NCBI GenBank assembly: GCA_902783995.1
Contig: CACZTG010000193.1
Coordinates: 1-5,153, forward strand
From: an uncultured Ruminococcus sp.
GTDB lineage: Bacteria > Bacillota_A > Clostridia > RUG12999
Length of the DNA stretch: 5,153 bases
Direction: 5' to 3'
The notes under the pieces were generated by a model, which had not been told where the DNA came from, ran no database searches, and was given only the letters and a program-made list of their open reading frames with translations. Each line of letters begins with the position of its first letter. Position 1 is the first letter of the stretch. The translations under genes and the position numbers were made by a program. Shown one piece after another: positions 1 to 5,153 of this stretch.

Positions 1-30
1 AAAAACCATCGGTTTAACCGATGGTTTTTT
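1..30 (-). terminator. Rho-independent terminator of the metQNI operon, symmetric
   Basis: Arms CCATCGGTT (6-14) and AACCGATGG (16-24) are perfect complements. With a three-base loop this leaves an 8-bp stem, extended by an A5/T5 pair of flanks (1-5 and 25-29). Read on the minus strand it gives a stem followed by a U run at the window edge, about 70 bases after the metI stop. Because both flanks are A/T runs it could also stop transcription arriving from the other side. The U run may continue beyond the window. Confidence 0.88.
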
Positions 31-100
31 GAAATGATTTAATACCGCTAATAAAGACGTATTGATTCTGAGACAGTCGCCGGCGGCTGCAAGCTGACTG
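31..100. other. 3' untranslated stretch between metI and its terminator
   Basis: No open frame of note. A short inverted repeat, CAGTC (74-78) with GACTG (96-100), encloses a GC-rich loop containing GCCGGC and touches the metI stop codon. It could be a small stabilising hairpin at the 3' end of the transcript, but five base pairs is weak evidence. Confidence 0.35.
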
Positions 101-802
101 CTATTTAAGCCGTTTATCCGATTTTGCCGAAGCGTGCGTACCGACGCTCTGGAAAATCTGCACCAAAAGTATAAGCAGTACAACCGCTGCCAGCATAACA
201 AGATATTTATACCTGTAATAGCCGTAGTTTATGGCAATTTTTCCAAGCCCGCCGCCGCCTATTATACCGCTCATCGCAGAATAACCGAGTATCGTTGTTA
301 TTGCAATTGTGGCATTTGAAATAAGTGACGGTATGCTTTCGGGAATCATTACCTTAATAATTATCTGAAAAGGTGAAGCTCCCATACTTTGCGCCATTTC
401 AATAATATTGGGATTTACTTCTCTCAGACTGCTTTCCGCAAGCCTTGCTACGAAAGGAAAAGCGGCAATAACAAGCGGCACAATTGAAGCTGTCGTTCCG
501 ACCGTTGTTCCTACAATAAGCCTTGTAAGCGGAAATACCATAATCATAAGTATCAAAAACGGAACCGAGCGCAGCAGATTAATTATAAGCCCCAGCGCAT
601 GCATAACTCCGCCCGGAAGCGGCATAACGCCGTTTTTTTCGCCCGCGACAAGAAGTACGCCGAGCGGCAGACCTATTACTATCGCAAAAAGTGTGGCAAG
701 AACCGTTACATAAAGCGTTTCCCACGTCGCGAAAAGAAAATCCGTTCTTAAAATTTCCCACGTTTCCTTTAAAACTTCCGGCGATAACAGCTTATCAAAC
801 AT
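101..802 (-). CDS. metI: Methionine ABC transporter permease MetI
   Basis: This is the membrane-spanning subunit of the MetNIQ importer, which moves methionine (D- and L-forms in studied homologues) across the cytoplasmic membrane. The 233-residue product, slightly longer than the roughly 217 of E. coli MetI, has about five hydrophobic spans, near residues 30-54, 71-97, 105-122, 163-187 and 199-221. The family landmarks are present: LRSVPF around 77-82, and the cytoplasmic EAA loop at 135-154 (EMAQSMGAS...IPE), which docks on the ATPase. The SAMSGIIGGGGLG segment at 175-187 is typical of MetI. The ATG lies 8 bases inside the end of metN and follows a very strong AGGAGGTGA at 809-817, six bases away, so translation is probably coupled. 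The extra length is a charged C-terminal tail (SAKSDKRLK). The family assignment is firm. Confidence 0.96.
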   Translation of the reverse strand: MFDKLLSPEVLKETWEILRTDFLFATWETLYVTVLATLFAIVIGLPLGVLLVAGEKNGVMPLPGGVMHALGLIINLLRSVPFLILMIMVFPLTRLIVGTTVGTTASIVPLVIAAFPFVARLAESSLREVNPNIIEMAQSMGASPFQIIIKVMIPESIPSLISNATIAITTILGYSAMSGIIGGGGLGKIAINYGYYRYKYLVMLAAVVLLILLVQIFQSVGTHASAKSDKRLK

Positions 803-1805
803 CTGCTTTCACCTCCTCCGCAATAACATCAGGCACGCTGTTTATATAATCGGCGGCAGCCTTGACTTTTTCGCTTCCGCCGACCACACCGAGATTCATA
901 ACGCCATAAACCTTTCCTCCTATTGTTTTTGTGGAGGCAGACAAAATATTTGCCGCAATACCTATATCAATTGCCATTTGTGATATAAGCGGCTTGCTTG
1001 CCGCTGCGGCACCGTTAAACACAATCCTTATCGGCGTTTCATCGGGGTTATCCGGAACGATAATATTTTCACCTTCCGGCAGAACAAGCCTTTTAGCCGC
1101 TTCCGAATGAGGATTCGCAAAAATGCTTGCCACCTCGCCTTCCTCAACAACCGTTCCGTTATCGAGAATAGCGACTTTTGAGCATATTTCCTCAACCACA
1201 CTCATCTGATGAGTAATAACAACAATTGTTATACCGGTTTTTTGGTTTATCTCTTTGAGAAGATTAAGAATAGAATGTGTCGTTTTCGGGTCAAGCGCGC
1301 TTGTCGCTTCATCACAAAGAAGCACTTTCGGGTTTGTTGTAAGAGCTCTCGCAATGGCTATTCTCTGCTGCTGTCCTCCCGAAAGCTGCGCTGGATAAGC
1401 ATTTGCCTTGTCGGGAAGCCCTACGATATTAAGAAGCTCCATAGCCCGTTTTTTCGCTTCGTCCCTTTTAATACCCGAAAGCTCAAGCGGAAAACATATG
1501 TTTTTAAGGCACGTTCTTTGCATAAGAAGGTTAAAGCCCTGGAAAATCATTGTCACATTACGGCGCACATTACGCAGTTCTTTTTCAGAAAGAGTGCCTA
1601 TATCGGTGCCGTCAATCACAACGCTGCCTTCCGTCGGTCTTTCAAGCATATTTATGCATCGTACAAGCGTGCTTTTTCCTGCGCCGCTCATACCGATTAT
1701 ACCGTAAATATCGCCGCTTTCTATTGTGATATTAACATTTTTCAGCGCTTCAACTTTTTTGCCGTCGAGCTCAAAAGTCTTGCACAGATTTTTTATTTCA
1801 ATCAT
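795..1805 (-). CDS. metN: Methionine ABC transporter ATP-binding protein MetN with C-terminal NIL domain
   Basis: This ATPase subunit dimerises in the cytoplasm and powers MetI. All ABC landmarks are visible in the 336-residue product: Walker A GMSGAGKST at 38-46, Q-loop FQ at 88-89, signature LSGGQQQR at 141-148, Walker B VLLCDE at 161-166, D-loop SALD at 169-172 and switch histidine H199. The motif NLLMQRT just after the Q-loop is characteristic of MetN. Residues about 257-332 form a NIL domain (ACT-like), including PLISQMA and ANIL. In characterised MetN proteins this domain binds methionine and shuts transport down when the cell is replete, so the same feedback is expected here. The ATG is preceded by GGGGT, seven bases away, 26 bases after the metQ stop. 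The gene is complete and of normal length. Confidence 0.97.
   Translation of the reverse strand: MIEIKNLCKTFELDGKKVEALKNVNITIESGDIYGIIGMSGAGKSTLVRCINMLERPTEGSVVIDGTDIGTLSEKELRNVRRNVTMIFQGFNLLMQRTCLKNICFPLELSGIKRDEAKKRAMELLNIVGLPDKANAYPAQLSGGQQQRIAIARALTTNPKVLLCDEATSALDPKTTHSILNLLKEINQKTGITIVVITHQMSVVEEICSKVAILDNGTVVEEGEVASIFANPHSEAAKRLVLPEGENIIVPDNPDETPIRIVFNGAAAASKPLISQMAIDIGIAANILSASTKTIGGKVYGVMNLGVVGGSEKVKAAADYINSVPDVIAEEVKADV
809..817 (-). promoter_or_regulatory. Strong Shine-Dalgarno for metI inside the 3' end of metN
   Basis: AGGAGGTGA, six bases before the metI ATG, lies within the last codons of metN, where it helps encode the EEVKADV tail. The near-perfect match to the 16S anti-SD and the overlap of the two genes point to coupled, stoichiometric production of ATPase and permease. 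Confidence 0.85.
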
Positions 1806-1812
1806 ACGATTA

Positions 1813-1816
1813 CCCC
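1813..1816 (-). promoter_or_regulatory. Ribosome binding site of metN
   Basis: GGGG(T) in the 26-base metQ-metN gap, seven bases before the ATG at 1805. It is the only purine-rich G cluster in the gap and supports that start. Confidence 0.7.
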
Positions 1817-1831
1817 AAAATCAGATGTTTT

Positions 1832-2686
1832 TTATTTTTTAACAGCGTCAAGCGATGTCTGTTTGCCGCCGTATATGCCCATAGGCTCAACGTGAATAAC
1901 CGCTGCCGAAACAATGTGAGTGCCGTTTTCCTTGTTAAAATCCTCAAGATACGGATAATGCTGGAAATAGTTAGCGTCAATTTCTCCGCTTTCCACAACA
2001 TTATTGGGCTGAACATAATCCGTAAATTCTTTAATATCAAGCGTAATATTCTTTTCTGCGAGAATTTCCTTTACAACAGCTAAAATTTCTGCGTGTGGTG
2101 TCGGCGAAGCGGCAACGGAAATTTTTTCACCCGCAATAGCGTCATAATTAACCGATGTGTCAAAACCGTCACCGGGATTTTCAACCGTACTTACAACGGC
2201 ACCGTCATATTTTCCGGCGATGAAGTCAGCAACCTTTTTGCTTTCAAGAGCAGCAACAAGCGCTTTTATCTTATCCGTATTTTCTTTTCCTTCCTTGACG
2301 GCAAGTATATTTCCGTAAGCGGAAGATGAGCCTTCAATTGCGAGCGAATCCTTTACGGGGTTAATTCCCGCTTCAATTGCGTAGTTTGAATTGATTACAG
2401 CATAATCAACGTCCTTAAGCACATTCGGAAGCTGCGCAGCCTCAACCTCGTTAAACTTAATGTTCATCGGGTTTTCTTCAATGTCCTTAACGGTGGCGGT
2501 TATTCCCGCGCCGTCTTTCAGCTTGATTATGCCCTGTTCTTCAAGAAGCAGAAGCGCCCTCGCCTCGTTTGTCGTGTCATTGGGTACGGCAATCGTTATA
2601 CCTTTGCCGCCTCCGCAAGCTGAAAGCGCGAGCATTGCCGAAAGCACAAGCGCAAACACCAAAACCGATTTAAATAATTTTTTCAT
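1832..2686 (-). CDS. metQ: Methionine-binding lipoprotein MetQ (NlpA family), circularly permuted
   Basis: This substrate-binding protein is anchored on the outer face of the membrane and hands methionine to MetNI. With the ATG at 2686 the product has 284 residues: a signal peptide, then lipobox LSAC with the lipidated Cys at 24. The frame also opens at a GTG at 2698, but that codon lies inside the AAAGGTGA ribosome site, so the ATG eight bases further on is the better start. All the expected NlpA motifs are present, but in swapped order. Residues 30-165 (TIAVPND, NEARALLLL, ENPMNIKF, AAQLP, YAVINSNYA, GAVV) match what is normally the C-terminal half. Residues 188-284 (ASPTPHAEI, FTDYVQPN, DANYFQH, PYLEDFN, HVEPMGIY, SLD) match what is normally the N-terminal half. 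A roughly 22-residue linker joins them. Likely ligand residues (FQH, the Arg of NEAR, the Asn of AVIN) are retained, so function is probably intact. First gene of the operon. Confidence 0.95.
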   Translation of the reverse strand: MKKLFKSVLVFALVLSAMLALSACGGGKGITIAVPNDTTNEARALLLLEEQGIIKLKDGAGITATVKDIEENPMNIKFNEVEAAQLPNVLKDVDYAVINSNYAIEAGINPVKDSLAIEGSSSAYGNILAVKEGKENTDKIKALVAALESKKVADFIAGKYDGAVVSTVENPGDGFDTSVNYDAIAGEKISVAASPTPHAEILAVVKEILAEKNITLDIKEFTDYVQPNNVVESGEIDANYFQHYPYLEDFNKENGTHIVSAAVIHVEPMGIYGGKQTSLDAVKK

Positions 2687-2774
2687 TTTCAAAATCACCT
2701 TTCATAAAACTTTTACCGGAAAAAATCAATCATTTTTACGGCATTTTTCTATCTTTACAAAAACATAAAGATAT
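2687..2774 (-). other. metQ leader, about 75-88 bases, with one weak hairpin
   Basis: Between the inferred transcription start and the metQ ATG the leader is A/T rich. One weak hairpin is visible: CCG (2716-2718) pairs with CGG (2739-2741), followed after one mismatch by five A-T pairs (2720-2724 with 2733-2737). There is no U run after it to act as an attenuator. I see neither the conserved cores of a SAM-I (S-box) riboswitch nor a T-box GGUGG element, and the leader is too short to hold either. Confidence 0.5.
2695..2702 (-). promoter_or_regulatory. Ribosome binding site that decides the metQ start
   Basis: AAAGGTGA, eight bases before the ATG at 2686. The GTG that opens the longer frame is inside this site and would have no SD of its own, so the shorter protein starting MKKLF, with a normal-length signal peptide, is preferred. 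Confidence 0.8.
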
Positions 2775-2780
2775 ATTTTT

Positions 2781-2809
2781 ATTTTACCATTTTATTCATT
2801 TTTTGTCAA
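2781..2809 (-). promoter_or_regulatory. Vegetative promoter of metQNI with extended -10
   Basis: On the minus strand, TTGACA (complement of 2804-2809) is followed after exactly 17 bases by TAAAAT (2781-2786), with TGG directly before the -10, giving a TG-extended box. The -35 is a perfect sigma-70/sigma-A consensus and the -10 has one mismatch. Transcription should start near 2774. No other equally good promoter is seen upstream of metQ, so this is probably the operon's main one. Confidence 0.85.
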
Positions 2810-2866
2810 GCTTTTTTGTTTTTCCGTCATACCGCTTTTTCAGGCAATTCCAAATAAAACGGAGAA

Positions 2867-2903
2867 CGCCGTTAATTCCGTAAAAACCTCGGGAATGACG
2901 GCG
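2867..2903 (-). terminator. Probable terminator after the hydrolase gene
   Basis: On the minus strand, about 17 bases after the hydrolase stop, CGCCGT and ATTCC (complements of 2898-2903 and 2892-2896) pair with GGAAT and ACGGCG (complements of 2875-2879 and 2867-2872). There is a small internal loop and a 12-base apical loop. The trailing sequence is TTCTCCGTTTTATTT, U-rich but interrupted, so termination may be incomplete. A second, shorter hairpin, AACGG/CCGTT (2858-2862 with 2869-2873), lies against TTTTATTT and competes for some of the same bases. Confidence 0.55.
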
Positions 2904-2920
2904 CAAAAATACTTATTTTA

Positions 2921-4606
2921 TTACACTCTTTTTATTTTGTAAGTCTCCTTATTATAATCAACCGTGACCTCCGTTCCGTTTGAATATACGGTTTTGAAAA
3001 CTCCGCCGGAGACTTCCTCGTGACTTTCTATAAACTCAAAGCGTTCGGGTTTCATTTCCTCATAATCCTCCGCCATTTGTTTGATTTTCCGCACGCTGTC
3101 TTTAAGCAGTTCATCTGTATCCGCCAAAAAATCCTCAAGCCCCATCCAGTTGTTTCCGACAGCAAAATTCGCGTAGTAACAAACAAGCGGTCTGCCTCCC
3201 CATTCAAAAAACTTCAGCCTGTTTTTTATACCCTTTGCCGTATAATTCAGCGTAAATGTACAAGGGTTATACATTAATATTCCGTGATATACAATGTGCC
3301 AGAACGGCACATATTTATCACACAGCGGATTTTTTTCGTCAGGCTCCGTTTTATAGACGGGATACATAACATAGTCGGTGTCCGCCGCACCAAAATCATA
3401 ACCCGATTCCGACGCAAAACCGCCGAAATTTTTACGCGCGAGGCGCATTGTTTTTCTGTACCATTCGGCACTGTCACGGCGATTTAACGGGTGATTTCCG
3501 TCATAGCATTTTAAAAGCGGTAAAATTGTTATAACATCAATATAATGCACGCCTTCAAAGCCAAAGCTTTTTATAAGCTCCTGATTGCTTATCTCAAAAC
3601 GCTCATATTGCCTTTTGGGGCAGATTTTATGCGGTCTGCCGCCCGACCAGCAGTACGGTCTTTTGTGAAGGCTTAAATCCTTGTTTTTGAGCAGATATTC
3701 CTCGTCAAAACAATCCGCTATTGTATATGCCGCTGTCGCGTCATCATGACAAACAGCGCCAAAACCCATGCTCTTGAGCTTCTTTACAAGCTCTGTCATC
3801 TTTTTTTCGCCGCCGAGCTTCGGCTCAACGGGAAGAAGCTGCGGAAATCTGCCGTCATGTCCGCCGCTGTTCCAGCCCACAAGGCAAAATTCAGCGTTCT
3901 CTATACCTTGCTTTTTAAATTCGTCCGCTATATCTCCAATCCGCTCAAAAGTGCAGGCAACGTGCATCGGCGGCTCTGTTTCGGGTGTCTGATTTTCGAC
4001 GGGACTCGGCGCAGGCTTCCAGCCTTGACGAATACGCACTTCAATGCCTTTTGTCGCTTTCATAAGCCGCGCGTCTTTTTCCGCGCGTTCTTTTAAAGGT
4101 ACGCATCCGCCTCTTGTAAGCTGAAATTCCCTGTATTTTCTCGCCATTGCGGAATACGAGCCGTCTTCAAGCTCATAAAATTCCACACATATATCCTCAT
4201 ACATTTCGTCCCCGTCAATATAAAAACGCGGATATAAGCTGTAAATACCGTTTTTCAGCGTTATTTCCATACCGAAATCGTATCTCATACCGGTAACTAT
4301 GGCAAGGGTGCCGCCCTTTCCTCTGTTTATACCGTAGCAGGCAATAAAACTATGGTCTTTTGAAAAAGCGCAGTCCTCTCGCTCCGTAAACTTTGTTATA
4401 AATGTTCCGTCCGCCGCCTGATTTGTAACAAAATAGCCTTCATCGTTAGCGTTAGCGGTAAAATAATCATATAAAAAATCAATATATTGTACACCCGCGT
4501 CTGCCGCTTCTTTCGGCAAAAACGCTTTTGTTATACCGTTTTCCGTTTTACACCGCACATCGGCTGTTCTTTCGCTGCCGTCATAATAAATAAACCTGGC
4601 TTTCAT
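2921..4606 (-). CDS. Putative cytoplasmic glycoside hydrolase, DUF5696/GH101-like
   Basis: From the ATG at 4606 the product has 561 residues with no signal peptide or membrane span, so it should act inside the cell. The layout resembles DUF5696-type TIM-barrel glycosidases: a beta-rich N-terminal part (about 1-145), a YSAMARKYREFQL helix near 151-163, and then the barrel. Barrel segments are VGWNSGGHDGRFP (243-255), CHDDATAAY (286-294), SGGRPHKICP (321-330), GVHYIDVITILPLLKCYDGNHPLNRR (352-377) and FASESGYDFGAADTDY (397-412). It ends in a small beta segment, FKTVYSNGTEVTVDYN (537-552). By analogy with GH101/GH36-like enzymes, D357 in HYID is a candidate nucleophile and E400 in SES a candidate acid/base; this is inference. 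The substrate is unknown. The frame also opens at a GTG (4615), but that lies one base from the AAGGGAG site, whereas the ATG is ten bases away. Divergent from an AraC-type gene, its likely regulator. Confidence 0.6.
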   Translation of the reverse strand: MKARFIYYDGSERTADVRCKTENGITKAFLPKEAADAGVQYIDFLYDYFTANANDEGYFVTNQAADGTFITKFTEREDCAFSKDHSFIACYGINRGKGGTLAIVTGMRYDFGMEITLKNGIYSLYPRFYIDGDEMYEDICVEFYELEDGSYSAMARKYREFQLTRGGCVPLKERAEKDARLMKATKGIEVRIRQGWKPAPSPVENQTPETEPPMHVACTFERIGDIADEFKKQGIENAEFCLVGWNSGGHDGRFPQLLPVEPKLGGEKKMTELVKKLKSMGFGAVCHDDATAAYTIADCFDEEYLLKNKDLSLHKRPYCWSGGRPHKICPKRQYERFEISNQELIKSFGFEGVHYIDVITILPLLKCYDGNHPLNRRDSAEWYRKTMRLARKNFGGFASESGYDFGAADTDYVMYPVYKTEPDEKNPLCDKYVPFWHIVYHGILMYNPCTFTLNYTAKGIKNRLKFFEWGGRPLVCYYANFAVGNNWMGLEDFLADTDELLKDSVRKIKQMAEDYEEMKPERFEFIESHEEVSGGVFKTVYSNGTEVTVDYNKETYKIKRV

Positions 4607-4616
4607 TAATTTCACT

Positions 4617-4623
4617 CTCCCTT
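4617..4623 (-). promoter_or_regulatory. Ribosome binding site of the hydrolase gene
   Basis: AAGGGAG lies ten bases before the ATG at 4606 but only one base before the GTG at 4615. The spacing argues for the ATG, which shortens the product by three residues. Confidence 0.65.
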
Positions 4624-4640
4624 ATTATCTTTATTTTCTA

Positions 4641-4669
4641 TTGATTTTATCATAAAAATCTGATATAAT
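4641..4669 (+). promoter_or_regulatory. Promoter of the AraC-type regulator gene
   Basis: TTGATT (4641-4646), a 17-base spacer and TATAAT (4664-4669), with TGA before it (extended -10). Both boxes are close to the sigma-A consensus. The expected start is near 4676, leaving a leader of about 50 bases that is very A-rich. A 6-bp dyad, GATTTT (4643-4648) and AAAATC (4655-4660), covers the -35 and could be an operator, although A/T richness makes this weak. Confidence 0.75.
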
Positions 4670-4672
4670 CTA
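4644..4672 (-). promoter_or_regulatory. Promoter of the hydrolase gene
   Basis: On the minus strand, TAAAAT (complement of 4644-4649) is preceded by TGA, a TG-extended -10. Seventeen bases upstream is TAGATT (4667-4672), a poor -35 with three of six matches. The start would be near 4637, giving a leader of about 30 bases. A good -10 with a weak -35 is typical of promoters that need an activator, which fits AraC control. Its elements sit directly on those of the opposite promoter. Confidence 0.6.
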
Positions 4673-4714
4673 TACAGAATGTAAAAAAAAATTTATAAAA
4701 AATAAACTTTTTTC

Positions 4715-4720
4715 AGGTGA
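4715..4720 (+). promoter_or_regulatory. Ribosome binding site of the AraC-type gene
   Basis: AGGTGA, five bases before the ATG at 4726. It is the only SD-like run in an A/T-rich leader and fixes the start of the partial gene. Confidence 0.75.
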
Positions 4721-4725
4721 TTGGT

Positions 4726-5153
4726 ATGGAAATTTTATCAACAAAGATAAATCCTTTTGTGAGGTTTGCGGCTTACCGTAACGGTGACCCCTGTTTATAT
4801 AAAAAAAGCTCTTACGCCCGGGACTGCCGCCTGTTTTACATAAAAAACGGTACGCTCTCTCTCTTCGTAAACGAAAAGCTTATGCGTATTGAAACAAATG
4901 ATGTTCTGATAATTCCGCCGATGTTTCCTTACAGAATGAAAAGTGAAGAAAATTGCTCCTTTTACCTTGTAAATTTTGATTATCTGAATGACCCCGAAAA
5001 ACCGGAGCTTGCGATTCCCTTACTTTTTTCGCCAGAAAAAACGTTTGCCGGTCATATATATTTTGCCGATTTGCCGCAGCTTAACGAGCCGTTTAAAACA
5101 AACGTGCCGGGACTTGAGTCTTTCTTTTTGAATATGTCAAGATTATATGCCGA
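4726..5153 (+). CDS. AraC-family transcriptional regulator, N-terminal part (cut by window end)
   Basis: An open frame starts at an ATG with a good ribosome site and runs without a stop for 142 codons to the window edge. The visible part resembles the cupin-like sensing domain of AraC regulators. A basic/aromatic start is followed by RDCRLFYIKNGTLSLFVNEK (residues 32-51), then MRIETNDVLIIPPMFPYRM (53-71), the usual 'effect, then put into a beta-roll pocket with a P-x-x-P-Y/H turn' pattern. SFYLVNFDYLND follows near 78-89. The helix-turn-helix pair that defines the family would lie downstream and cannot be seen, so the family call rests on the sensor domain and on the divergent gene arrangement. 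It probably senses a sugar and controls the hydrolase gene opposite, and perhaps itself. Confidence 0.7.
   Translation, partial: MEILSTKINPFVRFAAYRNGDPCLYKKSSYARDCRLFYIKNGTLSLFVNEKLMRIETNDVLIIPPMFPYRMKSEENCSFYLVNFDYLNDPEKPELAIPLLFSPEKTFAGHIYFADLPQLNEPFKTNVPGLESFFLNMSRLYA

Noticed and set aside
1209..1895. A 228-codon open frame on the plus strand
   Set aside because: It is antisense to metN and the end of metQ, has no ribosome site or family motifs, and its composition is that of a complement of a real coding strand.
1832..2686. Assembly error or frameshift as the cause of the swapped MetQ halves
   Set aside because: The frame is continuous, both halves are complete, the joint is a plausible flexible linker, and the signal peptide, promoter and downstream metN all fit. 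A misassembly would be unlikely to leave all of this in frame, though read-level data were not available to exclude it.
2687..2698. A GTG start for metQ adding MILK before MKKLF
   Set aside because: The GTG is within the AAAGGTGA ribosome site of the ATG at 2686, which gives a standard lipoprotein signal peptide.
2687..2920. SAM-I riboswitch or T-box upstream of metQ
   Set aside because: None of the conserved core segments could be found on the minus strand, and the promoter lies too close to the gene to leave room for one.
3746..4096. Plus-strand open frames of 74-116 codons opposite the hydrolase gene
   Set aside because: They are shadows of the minus-strand gene, with no ribosome site, promoter or recognisable motif.
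4691..4706. Inverted repeat TTTAT/ATAAA in the leader of the AraC-type gene as an operator
   Set aside because: The stretch is a low-complexity A/T run in which five-base dyads arise by chance.

Overview
The window reads as a low-to-moderate GC Gram-positive, most likely a gut-type member of the Clostridia. The signs are strong AGGAGG/AGGTGA ribosome binding sites, TTGACA/TATAAT promoters with TG-extended -10 boxes, A/T-rich intergenic DNA, and a lipoprotein-anchored ABC binding protein. This is inferred from style and not from a database match.

Layout, left to right. Positions 1-30 hold a symmetric, U-tailed hairpin that ends the methionine operon. Positions 101-2686 (minus strand) carry a complete methionine ABC importer in the transcribed order metQ-metN-metI: lipoprotein, ATPase with a C-terminal NIL domain, and permease. 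It is driven by a near-consensus extended -10 promoter at 2781-2809. Positions 2687-2920 are non-coding and hold that promoter, its leader and a set of competing inverted repeats behind the next gene. Positions 2921-4606 (minus) encode a cytoplasmic protein that looks like a TIM-barrel glycoside hydrolase of the DUF5696/GH101-like type. Positions 4607-4725 are a divergent control region with two overlapping promoters. From 4726 to the window end (plus) runs the N-terminal part of an AraC-type regulator with a cupin-like sensing domain, cut by the window edge.

The three met genes should work as one machine: MetQ captures methionine outside the membrane, MetI forms the channel, and MetN hydrolyses ATP and senses internal methionine through its NIL domain. 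The hydrolase and AraC-type gene form a second, separate module, probably an inducible sugar or glycan-fragment function.

The most striking observation is in metQ. Its two halves are in the opposite order to ordinary MetQ/NlpA proteins. The block normally at the C-terminus (IAVPND...GAVV) directly follows the lipobox, and the block normally at the N-terminus (ASPTPHAEI...EPMGIY...SLD) ends the protein. It is an intact, in-frame circular permutant within an otherwise normal met operon.
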